Assembly (NCBI RefSeq): GCF_002906155.1
Contig: NZ_MUJK01000016.1
Coordinates: 1-64,000 of the forward strand
Origin: Pseudomonas laurylsulfativorans
GTDB lineage: Bacteria > Pseudomonadota > Gammaproteobacteria > Pseudomonadales > Pseudomonadaceae
Length of the DNA: 64,000 bases
Direction of reading: 5' to 3'
This document shows positions 32,575 through 41,340 of the stretch, piece after piece. The stretch's first letter is position 1. The number at the start of each line of letters is the position of its first letter. The translations under genes and the position numbers were made by a program. Below the pieces are notes generated by a model that was given only the letters and a program-made list of their open reading frames with translations, ran no database searches and was not told the origin of the DNA.

Positions 32575-33090
32575 ATGACCAAACAAAACGCCTTTACCCG
32601 GGAAGACCTGCTGCGCTGCAGTCGCGGTGAGCTGTTCGGCCCTGGTAACGCGCAACTGCCCGCCCCGAACATGCTGATGGTTGATCGCATCACCCTGATC
32701 AGCGAAGAAGGTGGCAAGTACGGCAAAGGTGAATTGGTCGCCGAGCTGGATATCAATCCGGACCTGTGGTTCTTCGCCTGCCACTTCGAAGGCGATCCGG
32801 TGATGCCAGGCTGCCTGGGCCTCGACGCCATGTGGCAACTGGTCGGCTTCTTCCTGGGCTGGCAAGGCCTGCCGGGCCGTGGCCGTGCGCTGGGTTCGGG
32901 CGAAGTGAAATTCTTCGGCCAGGTCCTGCCGACCGCCAAGAAAGTCACCTATAACATTCATATCAAGCGCGTCCTCAAGGGCAAGCTGAACCTGGCCATC
33001 GCCGACGGTTCGGTCACTGTCGACGGCCGCGAAATCTACACCGCCGAAGGCCTCCGGGTCGGCGTGTTCACCTCCACTGACAACTTCTAA
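32575..33090 (+). CDS. fabA: 3-hydroxydecanoyl-ACP dehydratase/isomerase
   Basis: This 171-residue enzyme dehydrates 3-hydroxydecanoyl-ACP and isomerises the product to cis-3-decenoyl-ACP, the branch point to unsaturated fatty acids. The catalytic His70 (in ACHFEGDPVMPG) and Asp84 (in LGLDAMWQL) match the E. coli residues in position. A strong ribosome site (GAGGAG) is upstream. Eleven bases separate it from fabB, so the two are one operon. Confidence 0.98.
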   Translation: MTKQNAFTREDLLRCSRGELFGPGNAQLPAPNMLMVDRITLISEEGGKYGKGELVAELDINPDLWFFACHFEGDPVMPGCLGLDAMWQLVGFFLGWQGLPGRGRALGSGEVKFFGQVLPTAKKVTYNIHIKRVLKGKLNLAIADGSVTVDGREIYTAEGLRVGVFTSTDNF

Positions 33091-33101
33091 GGGTTATCCG
33101 C

Positions 33102-34322
33102 ATGCGCCGCGTCGTTATCACTGGTCTGGGCATTGTTTCTTGCCTGGGCAATGACAAAGAGACCGTCTCCGCTAACCTGCGTGCAAGCCGCCCTGGCATC
33201 CGGTTCAACCCGGAATATGCCGAAATGGGTCTGCGTAGCCAGGTTTCCGGCTCCATCGACCTCAACCTTGAAGAACTGATCGATCGCAAGATCTATCGCT
33301 TCGTCGGCCACGCGGCAGCTTATGCCTACCTGGCCATGAAAGACGCCATCACCGACTCCGGCCTGACCGAAGAGCAAGTGTCCAACCCGCGTACCGGCCT
33401 GATCGCCGGTTCCGGTGGCGCATCGACCCTGAACCAGATGGAAGCGCTGGACATCCTGCGCGAGAAAGGCGTCAAGCGCGTCGGCCCATACCGTGTAACG
33501 CGGACCATGAGCAGCACCGTTTCCGCTTGCCTGGCCACTCCGTTCAAGATCAAGGGCCTGAACTACTCCATCGCTTCTGCCTGCGCCACCAGTGCTCACT
33601 GCATCGGTACCGCCATGGAACAGATCCAGATGGGCAAGCAGGACATCGTCTTCGCTGGCGGCGGTGAAGAAGAGCACTGGAGCCAATCGTTCCTGTTCGA
33701 CGCCATGGGCGCCCTGTCCAGCAAGCGCAACGATACCCCGGAAAAAGCCTCCCGTGCCTACGACGCTGACCGTGACGGTTTCGTCATCGCCGGCGGTGGC
33801 GGCATGGTCGTGGTTGAAGAGCTGGAACACGCTCTGGCCCGTGGTGCGAAGATCTACGCGGAAATCGTTGGCTACGGCGCCACTTCCGACGGCTACGACA
33901 TGGTTGCCCCGAGTGGCGAAGGCGCGATCCGCTGCATGCAGCAGGCGTTGTCCACCGTCGACACCCCGATCGACTACCTGAACACCCACGGCACTTCGAC
34001 TCCGGTCGGCGACGTCGCGGAAATGAAAGGTGTGCGTGAAGTGTTTGGCGACAAGGCTCCGGCCATCAGCTCCACCAAGAGCCTGTCGGGTCACTCCCTG
34101 GGCGCCGCCGGCGTTCACGAAGCGATCTACTGCATGCTGATGATGGAAGGCAACTTCATTGCCGGCTCCGCCAACATCGACGAGCTGGACCCTGAAGTGG
34201 CCGATCTGCCGGTGCTGACCAAGACCCGCGAGAACGCCACCATCAACACTGTGATGAGCAACAGCTTCGGTTTCGGTGGCACCAACGCCACGCTGGTGCT
34301 GAAGCGCTGGGAAGGCAAGTAA
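33102..34322 (+). CDS. fabB: 3-oxoacyl-ACP synthase I
   Basis: The 406-residue beta-ketoacyl-ACP synthase extends the cis-3-decenoyl chain made by FabA. The catalytic Cys161 lies in SIASACATSAHC, with the His residues in LNTHGTSTPVGD and KSLSGHSLGAAG. The frame starts with MRRVVITGLGIVSCLGN, typical of FabB. A strong terminator follows 24 bases after the stop. Confidence 0.98.
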   Translation: MRRVVITGLGIVSCLGNDKETVSANLRASRPGIRFNPEYAEMGLRSQVSGSIDLNLEELIDRKIYRFVGHAAAYAYLAMKDAITDSGLTEEQVSNPRTGLIAGSGGASTLNQMEALDILREKGVKRVGPYRVTRTMSSTVSACLATPFKIKGLNYSIASACATSAHCIGTAMEQIQMGKQDIVFAGGGEEEHWSQSFLFDAMGALSSKRNDTPEKASRAYDADRDGFVIAGGGGMVVVEELEHALARGAKIYAEIVGYGATSDGYDMVAPSGEGAIRCMQQALSTVDTPIDYLNTHGTSTPVGDVAEMKGVREVFGDKAPAISSTKSLSGHSLGAAGVHEAIYCMLMMEGNFIAGSANIDELDPEVADLPVLTKTRENATINTVMSNSFGFGGTNATLVLKRWEGK

Positions 34323-34346
34323 TTCTTCCTCGCTGAGCCGCACATG

Positions 34347-34378
34347 AAAACGCCCCGACTGGTTCGGGGCGTTTTTTT
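34347..34378 (+). terminator. Intrinsic terminator after fabB
   Basis: AACGCCCCGA, a short loop and TCGGGGCGTT are flanked by four A and followed by eight T. Confidence 0.95.
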
Positions 34379-34412
34379 TGCCTCAAAAAGATGGCGCAAA
34401 GAATCGCTATCT

Positions 34413-34478
34413 GTAGGAGTCGGCTTGCCGGCGATAGCATTTTCAAGGACGCCATCGCCGGCAAGCCGGCTCCTACAG
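34413..34478. repeat. Composite REP element
   Basis: Facing halves GTAGGAGTCGGCTTGCCGGC and GCCGGCAAGCCGGCTCCTAC are separated by a short spacer. The rest of the gap to 34698 (about 220 bases) shows no gene, only an AT-rich likely promoter region for the small gene that follows. Confidence 0.85.
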
Positions 34479-34698
34479 GTGGTGTTTTTGCTAGCTATTC
34501 CCCCCACCGAACATGAAACGTTTGTCATGAAACTCACGAGCCTGCGACCGAATGTCGCGTACTCCGTGGGCTCCAGGACTTTATTCAAATTTGCAAAAGT
34601 CTGTTTCCAAATCGAAGAGTTTACTTAGCAAGCTACCAAACTCTATAACAGAGGCCTGCACACGCCTTGCTGCAGATATCAGAGATTGGAGCTAGCAG

Positions 34699-34887
34699 AT
34701 GACTGTAAAAGTAACTGAACGCGACGATTCACATAAATCCCATGAGGGTGTAGCCGCCGGTATCCGGATCTGGGACGTGCATCAACAAGACCTGCTGGTC
34801 GGGATGTTCCATTCCGAGACCGATGCGCAAAACTACAAGGCCGAACTGGAAACGCTCGAGCGCAAACGTGAACTCGTAACCGGTTGA
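34699..34887 (+). CDS. Small conserved-looking protein of unknown function
   Basis: This 62-residue acidic protein has no signal peptide or membrane helix. GGAG lies 11 bases before the ATG, and a 12-bp hairpin follows. The middle (GIRIWDVHQQDLLVGMFHSETDAQNYKAELE) suggests a small beta-alpha fold. I do not recognise the family. The good ribosome site, separate hairpin and normal composition support a real gene. Confidence 0.65.
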   Translation: MTVKVTERDDSHKSHEGVAAGIRIWDVHQQDLLVGMFHSETDAQNYKAELETLERKRELVTG

Positions 34888-34906
34888 ACACAGAAGTCCA
34901 TCACCG

Positions 34907-34940
34907 TGCAGCCTGCCCTTTTCCTGTCGGGCAGGCTGCA
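34907..34940. terminator. 12-bp hairpin between convergent genes
   Basis: TGCAGCCTGCCC pairs exactly with GGGCAGGCTGCA around a 10-base loop. There is no T-run, so it is a weak or factor-assisted terminator for either the small gene or the nitrilase-like gene. Confidence 0.6.
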
Positions 34941-34947
34941 ACCCACA

Positions 34948-35895
34948 TCAGACAACTTCGATCAACGTCAAATGAAGGTCGTCCTCGATCGGCACCGAAG
35001 GGACACTATCAACAATCCAGCCCGCTTGAAGCCTGACCACCTCGACCTCCCCATCGCCCATTCCGTCATTGCGGATCGAAAACTGCAGCGATGACGGGTG
35101 ACGCTTGGCGTAATCGAAACTCATGCCGCAAGCGATCAGGAAATCGATTTTTGCCTCGGTCAGTTCAACTTGAGTGTCGCGCTCGCCTTCTTTCAGACTG
35201 TAGTAATCCAGGCACAAGTTGATTCCAAAAGGGCAGCCACTAACGAGGCTATTGATAAACCTCCCTTCATAACCACCAAAATAACTGTGTTCGGCCCGCA
35301 CGCTGCTGAGCTTCTTCACCCTAACTTCGATCTCCTCAGAAAGTTTGAACAACCAAAAGTCACCACCCGAAACAAGGTACTTGCCGAAATCGATGCCTGA
35401 TACATGGCGCTTTGGCCACATCGACATCAATGGCATATCGACTTCATATTCTTTATTGGTGATCGCCAGCAAGTAATTAATAACATCATAATAACCCGAC
35501 TCACCTTCTCCAACTTTGATGAGTGTCGCGCAGCTTCCCGCCAGCAATACGATCTTGCCGTAGCGCTCCACTGGCAGCTCAGTCATTAATAAGGCTATAC
35601 ACTCGGGCACCTTCTCCAGATAGGCAGAGTTCAACTCATGGAGTTCTTCTTCGCTGCGGACCTCGCGCCAGGGAATGTTCCAGAAGAACTCAGGCAGGGT
35701 AAAAAAAACACAAGCGGTTGCGCCATGATCCTCGCGAGCCGCTTTTGCAGCGGTCTTGATTTTTCGGCTTAAACGTTCAACACGAGCGACCAACTCATCG
35801 TTCAAATAATCGAGAATGGATTGATCGAGCGGTCGCGACTGTGAAAGCTGCGACTTGAAAGTTGGTTGACGTAACGAAGCGATACTTACAAGCAT
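34948..35895 (-). CDS. Nitrilase-superfamily-like protein (Glu-Lys-Cys triad), orphan
   Basis: The product has 315 residues. Three motifs match the carbon-nitrogen hydrolase triad in order: VFFTLPEFFWN (Glu69), SMWPKRHVSGIDF (Lys162) and GCPFGINLCLDYYS (Cys228, like the usual gxxiCyD). Spacing is near the family norm, but overall similarity looks low, with a charged N-terminal helix (about 25-58) instead of the usual first strand. No signal peptide is seen. Base composition is clearly more AT-rich than the neighbours and the upstream region is very AT-rich, which suggests transfer. The substrate is unknown. It is bounded by hairpins on both sides and is not in an operon. Confidence 0.7.
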   Translation of the reverse strand: MLVSIASLRQPTFKSQLSQSRPLDQSILDYLNDELVARVERLSRKIKTAAKAAREDHGATACVFFTLPEFFWNIPWREVRSEEELHELNSAYLEKVPECIALLMTELPVERYGKIVLLAGSCATLIKVGEGESGYYDVINYLLAITNKEYEVDMPLMSMWPKRHVSGIDFGKYLVSGGDFWLFKLSEEIEVRVKKLSSVRAEHSYFGGYEGRFINSLVSGCPFGINLCLDYYSLKEGERDTQVELTEAKIDFLIACGMSFDYAKRHPSSLQFSIRNDGMGDGEVEVVRLQAGWIVDSVPSVPIEDDLHLTLIEVV

Positions 35896-35982
35896 TTATT
35901 CCATCCCTATATACTAAAGTTCATTCCATTTGTTTTCCTCAGACAAAACACTCTTATAAAGATATTATTTTTGACAAAAGAA

Positions 35983-36018
35983 AACCCGAAAGATCGTATC
36001 GATACAATCATTCGGGTT
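35983..36018 (-). terminator. Palindromic terminator after the DUF2058 gene
   Basis: A 36-base near-perfect palindrome (AACCCGAA arms, GTATCGATAC centre) is followed on the minus strand by TTTTCTTTTG. It lies 60 bases after the DUF2058 stop and also upstream of the nitrilase-like gene, insulating the latter. Confidence 0.75.
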
Positions 36019-36078
36019 CAATTCATAAATCATGCAAAGTACTAGCAAACATGTAAGCCCGCTAGAACATTGATTCGA

Positions 36079-36621
36079 TTACCACATCAGATCATCAGGG
36101 ATCTTATAGGCGGCGTACGGATCATCCTCGACACTCACTTCCTCGGTCTGCACATTCAACTGCACGATGCGTTGAGGATCGCGCTCCTGAATCTTCAGCG
36201 CCGCCTCGCGCGGAATCACTTCGTAACCGCCTGCGTGATGGACGATGGCCAGCGAACCGCTGCTGAGCTTGTTGCGCATCAGGGTGTTGACGGAGATACG
36301 CTTGACCTTCTTGTCGTCGACGAAGTTGTAATAATCCTCGGTCGTCAGTTTCGGCAGGCGCGAGACTTCGATCAGTTGCTTGACCTGCGCGGCACGGGCC
36401 TTGGCCTCAGCCTTTTCCTGCTGCTGGCGGTTGAGCTCCTGATCGCGCTTGACCTTCTCGGCCATGGCTTCCTGTGCCGCGCGCTGCTGGGAGTCATCCA
36501 GCTCGACCTGGCCTTTGTGGGCCAGGCGTTGTTGTTTCTGCTTGTCTTTGCTGACCTGCTTGGCCTGCTTCTGGTTGACCAGCCCTGCTTTGAGCAACTG
36601 GTCGCGAAGGGAAATGCTCAT
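36079..36621 (-). CDS. DUF2058 family protein (YaiL-like)
   Basis: The 180-residue protein is of the DUF2058/YaiL group. It begins SISLRDQLLKAGLVNQKQAKQ, has a long charged helix rich in Lys, Gln and Glu (about 20-85) and a conserved C-terminal part with DYYNFVDDKKVKRISVN and GGYEVIPREAALKI. The role is uncertain; it is probably a nucleoid- or ribosome-linked small protein. It is the last gene of the leftward cysM-rlmD-relA-mazG run, 28 bases after mazG. Confidence 0.9.
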   Translation of the reverse strand: MSISLRDQLLKAGLVNQKQAKQVSKDKQKQQRLAHKGQVELDDSQQRAAQEAMAEKVKRDQELNRQQQEKAEAKARAAQVKQLIEVSRLPKLTTEDYYNFVDDKKVKRISVNTLMRNKLSSGSLAIVHHAGGYEVIPREAALKIQERDPQRIVQLNVQTEEVSVEDDPYAAYKIPDDLMW

Positions 36622-36649
36622 GGTGCTTATTACTCACTTAGGCCACTGC

Positions 36650-37483
36650 TCAACCGCAGCTGGGCAAATTTTTTTCCTGACGTTTGGCTTCGCCCCACAA
36701 GGCGTCCAATTCTTCGAGGGTGCAATCTTCCATGGGACGACGGGTGTCGCGCAATGCCTGTTCGATAAAACGAAAGCGTCGTTCAAACTTGCCGTTGGCG
36801 CCACGCAGTGCGGTTTCCGGATCAACCTTGAGATGCCGCGCCAGATTGACCACGGAAAACAGCAGATCGCCGATCTCGTCGGCCACGGCTTCGGAATCGT
36901 TTTCCGACATGGCTTCGAGCACTTCATCAAGCTCTTCACGGACTTTATCGAGCACCGGCAAGGCGTCCGGCCAGTCGAAACCGACCTGCCCTGCGCGCTT
37001 CTGCAATTTTGCCGAGCGGGATAGCGCCGGCAGTGCAGCCGGAACATCATCGAGCAATGACAGCTGTTCGGGGGCCGCGGATTTCTCCGCGCGCTCCTCG
37101 GCCTTGATCTCTTCCCAGCGCTGCTTGACCTGCTCTTCACTCAGGCGCGGAACATCCAGCGGTGCGTACAGATCACCGGTGGGGAACACGTGCGGATGTC
37201 GGCGAATCAACTTGCGGGTGATGCTGTCAACCACGCCAGCGAATTCGAAGCGCCCCTCTTCCCGGGCCAACTGGCTGTAATAAACCACCTGGAACAGCAG
37301 GTCGCCCAGTTCGCCCTGCACGTGATCGAAGTCACCGCGCTCGATGGCGTCGGCGACTTCATAAGCTTCCTCAAGGGTATGCGGGACGATGGTGGCCCAG
37401 GTTTGCTTGATGTCCCACGGGCAACCGTACTGCGGGTCGCGCAAGCGGTTCATCAGGTACAGTAAATCTTCAAGTGAATGCAT
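36650..37483 (-). CDS. mazG: Nucleoside triphosphate pyrophosphohydrolase MazG
   Basis: The 277-residue protein has two tandem MazG domains: N-terminal (CPWDIKQTWATIVPHTLEEAYEVADAIE, about 22-50) and C-terminal (KVREELDEVLEAMSENDSEAVADEIGDLLFSVVNLARH, about 180-218). Both have the EExxE and ExxD metal-binding motifs. It hydrolyses NTPs to NMP and pyrophosphate. In E. coli it lies near relA and affects ppGpp levels, and here too it follows relA, with a REP between. The ATG at 37483 is used. Confidence 0.95.
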   Translation of the reverse strand: MHSLEDLLYLMNRLRDPQYGCPWDIKQTWATIVPHTLEEAYEVADAIERGDFDHVQGELGDLLFQVVYYSQLAREEGRFEFAGVVDSITRKLIRRHPHVFPTGDLYAPLDVPRLSEEQVKQRWEEIKAEERAEKSAAPEQLSLLDDVPAALPALSRSAKLQKRAGQVGFDWPDALPVLDKVREELDEVLEAMSENDSEAVADEIGDLLFSVVNLARHLKVDPETALRGANGKFERRFRFIEQALRDTRRPMEDCTLEELDALWGEAKRQEKNLPSCG

Positions 37484-37506
37484 CAATCTGTCTCTACTTG
37501 CTCTCT

Positions 37507-37605
37507 GTAGGAGCGAGCTTGCTCGCGATGGACGTTAACGATGACGCGTATTGTCTGAATGAACGCGTCGCCCTCAGGTTTTTCGCGAGCAAGCTCGCTC
37601 CTACG
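37507..37605. repeat. Composite REP element with the conserved spacer
   Basis: Facing halves GTAGGAGCGAGCTTGCTCGC and GCGAGCAAGCTCGCTCCTAC enclose a spacer starting GACGTTAACGATGACGCGTA, nearly the same as in the 186-1862 array. It lies between relA and mazG. Confidence 0.85.
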
Positions 37606-37621
37606 GTAAAGCCCGCTCGCC

Positions 37622-39865
37622 TCACGGCGTCCGGTTACGCCGGGTTTCGATAATGTTCGGCAACTGGGAAATCCGCCCCAGCAACCGCCCCAATGCATCC
37701 AGTCCCGGAATCTCGATGGTCAGGGACATCAGCGCGGTGTTGTCCTCCTTGTTCGAGCGGGTGTTGACCGCCAGCACGTTGATCCGTTCGTTGAGCAGCA
37801 CTTGCGAGACGTCACGCAGTAAACCGGAACGGTCGTAGGCGCGGATGACGATGTCCACCGGATAGGTGAGCACCGGCACCGGGCCCCAGCTGACCTGGAT
37901 GATTCGCTCAGGCTCGCGCCCGCCCAGTTGCAGCACCGAGGCGCAGTCCTGGCGGTGAATGCTCACGCCACGGCCCTGGGTGATGTAACCGACGATGGCA
38001 TCGCCCGGCAACGGCTGGCAGCAGCCAGCCATCTGGGTCATCAGGTTGCCAACGCCCTGGATCTGGATATCGCCGCGCTTGCCCGGTTTGTAGCCGGTGG
38101 CTTTGCGCGGAATCAGTTCCAGCTGTTCGTTGCCGCGCTCCGGCTCGACCAGTTGCTGCGCCAGGTTGACCAGTTGCGCCAGGCGCAAATCGCCGGCACC
38201 GAGGGCGGCGAACAGGTCTTCGGCGGTTTTCATGTTGGCCTTGTCGGCCAGTTTTTCGAAGTCCACCGCCGGCAGGCCGAGGCGATTGAGTTCGCGCTCC
38301 AACAGCGTTTTACCGGCCGCGACGTTCTGGTCACGAGCCTGCAACTTGAACCAGTGAACGATCTTCGCCCGTGCCCGCGACGTGGTGACGTAACCCAGGT
38401 TCGGGTTCAGCCAGTCGCGGCTTGGGGTGCCGTGCTTGCTGGTGATGATCTCGACCTGTTCACCGGTTTGCAGGCTGTAGTTGAGCGGTACGATACGCCC
38501 GTTGATCTTGGCGCCACGGCAGTTGTGACCGATTTCGGTGTGTACGCGGTAAGCGAAGTCCAGCGGCGTCGCGCCCTTCGGCAAGTCGATGGCGTGACCG
38601 TCCGGGGTGAAGATGTACACCCGGTCCGGCTCGATATCGACCCGCAGCTGTTCCGCCAGGCCACCGATATCGCCCAGTTCCTCGTGCCACTCGAGGACCT
38701 GACGCAGCCAAGAGATTTTCTCTTCGTAGTGATTGGAGCCGGACTTGACGTCGGTGCCCTTGTAGCGCCAATGCGCGCACACGCCGAGTTCAGCTTCCTC
38801 GTGCATCGAGTGAGTGCGGATCTGTACTTCCAGCACCTTGCCCTCGGGACCGATCACAGCCGTGTGCAGCGAGCGGTAGCCGTTTTCCTTGGGGTTGGCG
38901 ATGTAGTCGTCGAACTCTTTCGGGATGTGTCGCCACAAGGTGTGAACGATACCGAGCGCGGTGTAGCAATCGCGCATTTCCGGCACCAGCACGCGCACGG
39001 CACGCACGTCGTAGATCTGGCTGAACTCCAGACCCTTGCGCTGCATTTTGCGCCAGATCGAATAGATGTGTTTGGCCCGGCCACTGATGTCGGCATCGAC
39101 GCCGGTGGCCTGCAATTCGTTTTTCAGCTGGCTCATCACGTCGCTGATAAAACGCTCGCGATCCAGTCGCCGCTCGTGGAGCAACTTGGCGATCTGCTTG
39201 TATTGGTCGGGTTCGAGGTAACGGAAGGACAAGTCCTCCAGTTCCCACTTGATGTGACCGATACCCAGGCGATGGGCCAGCGGCGCGTAGATGTCAAAGA
39301 CTTCACGGGCGACGCGGTTGCGTTTTTCGTCGTCGGCGGTCTTCACCGCACGGATCGCGCACGTGCGTTCGGCCAACTTGATCAGGGCGACGCGAACGTC
39401 GTCGACCATGGCCACCAGCATCTTGCGCAGGTTTTCCACCTGGCCCTGGGTGCCCAGCACCAAGGATTTGCGCGGGCTCAGGCTGTCGCTGATCGCGGCC
39501 ATGCGTTGCACGCCGTCGATGAGCTTGGCCACCACCGGACCGAAGCGCTGGCTGACCGCCGGCAACTTGATCTGGCCTTCGCGCACGCCTCGATACAGGA
39601 TCGCGGCGACCAGTGAATCCTGATCGAGCTTGAGGTCGGCGAGAATCTCGGCGATCTCAAGGCCGGTGCGGAACGTGGAGTTCCCTTCCGACCATAGATT
39701 CTGTGCAGCATTGGCTTGCTGCTCAGCCTCACGAGCGTACTCGCAGGCCTCCTTCAAGGCTTCGCGATCCAGTGCCAGATCGACACTGACCGCATGATCG
39801 AGCCAAGCCTCGAGATTGATACTGCCGTCGGTGTTGATCGGCTGGTGTGCTCTCACCTGTACCAT
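37622..39865 (-). CDS. relA: GTP pyrophosphokinase (ppGpp synthetase I)
   Basis: The 747-residue ribosome-associated alarmone synthetase has a degenerate, inactive HD domain (about 50-200), a synthetase domain with RVLVPEMRDCYTALGIVHTLW and the EFDD (ExDD) motif that marks monofunctional RelA, TGS (about 405-465), the Zn-finger/helical region with MAGCCQPLPGDAIVGY, and a C-terminal ACT domain. It makes ppGpp when uncharged tRNA fills the A site. GGGAAGG precedes the ATG. It follows rlmD by 122 bases. Confidence 0.97.
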   Translation of the reverse strand: MVQVRAHQPINTDGSINLEAWLDHAVSVDLALDREALKEACEYAREAEQQANAAQNLWSEGNSTFRTGLEIAEILADLKLDQDSLVAAILYRGVREGQIKLPAVSQRFGPVVAKLIDGVQRMAAISDSLSPRKSLVLGTQGQVENLRKMLVAMVDDVRVALIKLAERTCAIRAVKTADDEKRNRVAREVFDIYAPLAHRLGIGHIKWELEDLSFRYLEPDQYKQIAKLLHERRLDRERFISDVMSQLKNELQATGVDADISGRAKHIYSIWRKMQRKGLEFSQIYDVRAVRVLVPEMRDCYTALGIVHTLWRHIPKEFDDYIANPKENGYRSLHTAVIGPEGKVLEVQIRTHSMHEEAELGVCAHWRYKGTDVKSGSNHYEEKISWLRQVLEWHEELGDIGGLAEQLRVDIEPDRVYIFTPDGHAIDLPKGATPLDFAYRVHTEIGHNCRGAKINGRIVPLNYSLQTGEQVEIITSKHGTPSRDWLNPNLGYVTTSRARAKIVHWFKLQARDQNVAAGKTLLERELNRLGLPAVDFEKLADKANMKTAEDLFAALGAGDLRLAQLVNLAQQLVEPERGNEQLELIPRKATGYKPGKRGDIQIQGVGNLMTQMAGCCQPLPGDAIVGYITQGRGVSIHRQDCASVLQLGGREPERIIQVSWGPVPVLTYPVDIVIRAYDRSGLLRDVSQVLLNERINVLAVNTRSNKEDNTALMSLTIEIPGLDALGRLLGRISQLPNIIETRRNRTP

Positions 39866-39987
39866 CTTGCTTACCTTCCCTACGACGCAGATTCAATGCG
39901 TCAAATCGCTGACCTTCGTTGCCCGTGCGCCCACGTCGGGCTGGTTGCGTGGCTGCACGAGCGGGCCAGTCGGACCAGACGAGCATC

Positions 39988-41340
39988 CTAGCTCGCTTCA
40001 AATAACGCCATGGCCTCGACATGTGCCGTTTGAGGAAACATATCGAGAATCCCGGCACGTTTTAACCGGTAGCCCTGCTTGATCAATTCGACCGTGTCGC
40101 GCGCCAGAGTTGCCGGGTTGCATGACACATACACCAACCGTTCGGCGCCAAGGGTCTTGAGCTTGCGCACGACCTCGAAAGCACCGTCACGCGGTGGGTC
40201 CAAGAGTACCGCACAAAAGCCTTCGGCGGCCCATTCGGCGTCCGTCAAAGGCTGGGATAAATCGGCCTGAAAAAACTTCGCGTTATGCAGATTGTTGCTA
40301 GCCGCATTCGCCGCTGCCCTATCGACCATCACCTGCACGCCTTCGACCGCCACCACTTCGCGAGCGGCCTTGGCCAACGGCAAGGCAAAGTTGCCCAGGC
40401 CACAGAATAGATCGAGTACGCGCTCATCCGCTGTCGGCTTCAACCAGTCCAGCGCCTGGGCGACCATCGCTTCGTTGACGCCAGCGTTGACCTGGATGAA
40501 ATCCCCAGGTCGGTAGGCCAGTTCCAGGTCCCACTGCTCAAGACGATAGCCCAGCGACTGATCGGCCTCGACCGGTTGCGGTTCGCCGTCGCCATGCAGC
40601 CACAACTGAGCTTCATGGAACGCACAGAACTCCTTGAGGATCGTCAGGTCGGCGTCGGTCAACGGCGCCATGTGTCGCAGCAAAACCGCCAGCGTCGAGC
40701 CGCTGAACAACTCCACGTGCCCGAGTGCCTGGGGTTTGCTCAAGCGCCGCAGCATCTGCGGCAAGCGGGCCATGATCGGTTGCAAGGGCTGTACCAGCAC
40801 CGGGCAGTCATCAATGCCGACGATGTCCTGGCTGCCGGCGGCACGAAAACCGACTTCGAGTTTTTTCGCCTTCATGTCCCAGCGCACCGCCACGCGGGCG
40901 CGCCGCCGGTAAGCGAACTCGGGGCCGCTCAATGGCGCCGCCCACTCTTCGGGTTCGACACCCGCTACCTTCGACAACTGCTCGGCGAGCATGCGCTGTT
41001 TCAGGGCGAGTTGTTCGTTATGAGGCAGATGCTGCACGCTGCAACCGCCGCAACGGCCGGCATGGGCGCACGGTGCGGGGCGGCGCAATTCGCTGGCCTT
41101 GAATACCCGTTCGGTGCGTGCATCGACCACTTTGCCGTGGGCACCGAGTACGCGCGCTTCAATCTCTTCACCGGCCAACGCACCGATGACGAACCAGGTC
41201 CGACCTTCGAAAAACGCGATGCCGCGACCGTCATTGGCCAGGCGCTCAATGGTCAGGCGCTGCTTTTTGCCGGTCGGGACTTGCGGGGCCTTGCTGCCGC
41301 CGGTGGGCTGGAAGCGCAGGCCTCTTTCATGTTTGGCCAT
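39988..41340 (-). CDS. rlmD: 23S rRNA (uracil-1939-C5)-methyltransferase
   Basis: The 450-residue enzyme (RumA) has an N-terminal TRAM domain (about 22-80), a 4Fe-4S cluster site (Cys91, Cys97, Cys100 and Cys179) and a SAM methyltransferase domain with VLDLFCGLGNFALPLA. The catalytic Cys is in VYVSCNPATLARD near the C-terminus. It makes m5U1939 in 23S rRNA. The start overlaps the cysM stop by one base (TGATG), so translation is coupled. Confidence 0.97.
   Translation of the reverse strand: MAKHERGLRFQPTGGSKAPQVPTGKKQRLTIERLANDGRGIAFFEGRTWFVIGALAGEEIEARVLGAHGKVVDARTERVFKASELRRPAPCAHAGRCGGCSVQHLPHNEQLALKQRMLAEQLSKVAGVEPEEWAAPLSGPEFAYRRRARVAVRWDMKAKKLEVGFRAAGSQDIVGIDDCPVLVQPLQPIMARLPQMLRRLSKPQALGHVELFSGSTLAVLLRHMAPLTDADLTILKEFCAFHEAQLWLHGDGEPQPVEADQSLGYRLEQWDLELAYRPGDFIQVNAGVNEAMVAQALDWLKPTADERVLDLFCGLGNFALPLAKAAREVVAVEGVQVMVDRAAANAASNNLHNAKFFQADLSQPLTDAEWAAEGFCAVLLDPPRDGAFEVVRKLKTLGAERLVYVSCNPATLARDTVELIKQGYRLKRAGILDMFPQTAHVEAMALFEAS

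Noticed and set aside
37928..39616. 562-codon frame opposite relA
   Set aside because: It is antisense to relA, which has all expected domains; the product has no recognisable fold.
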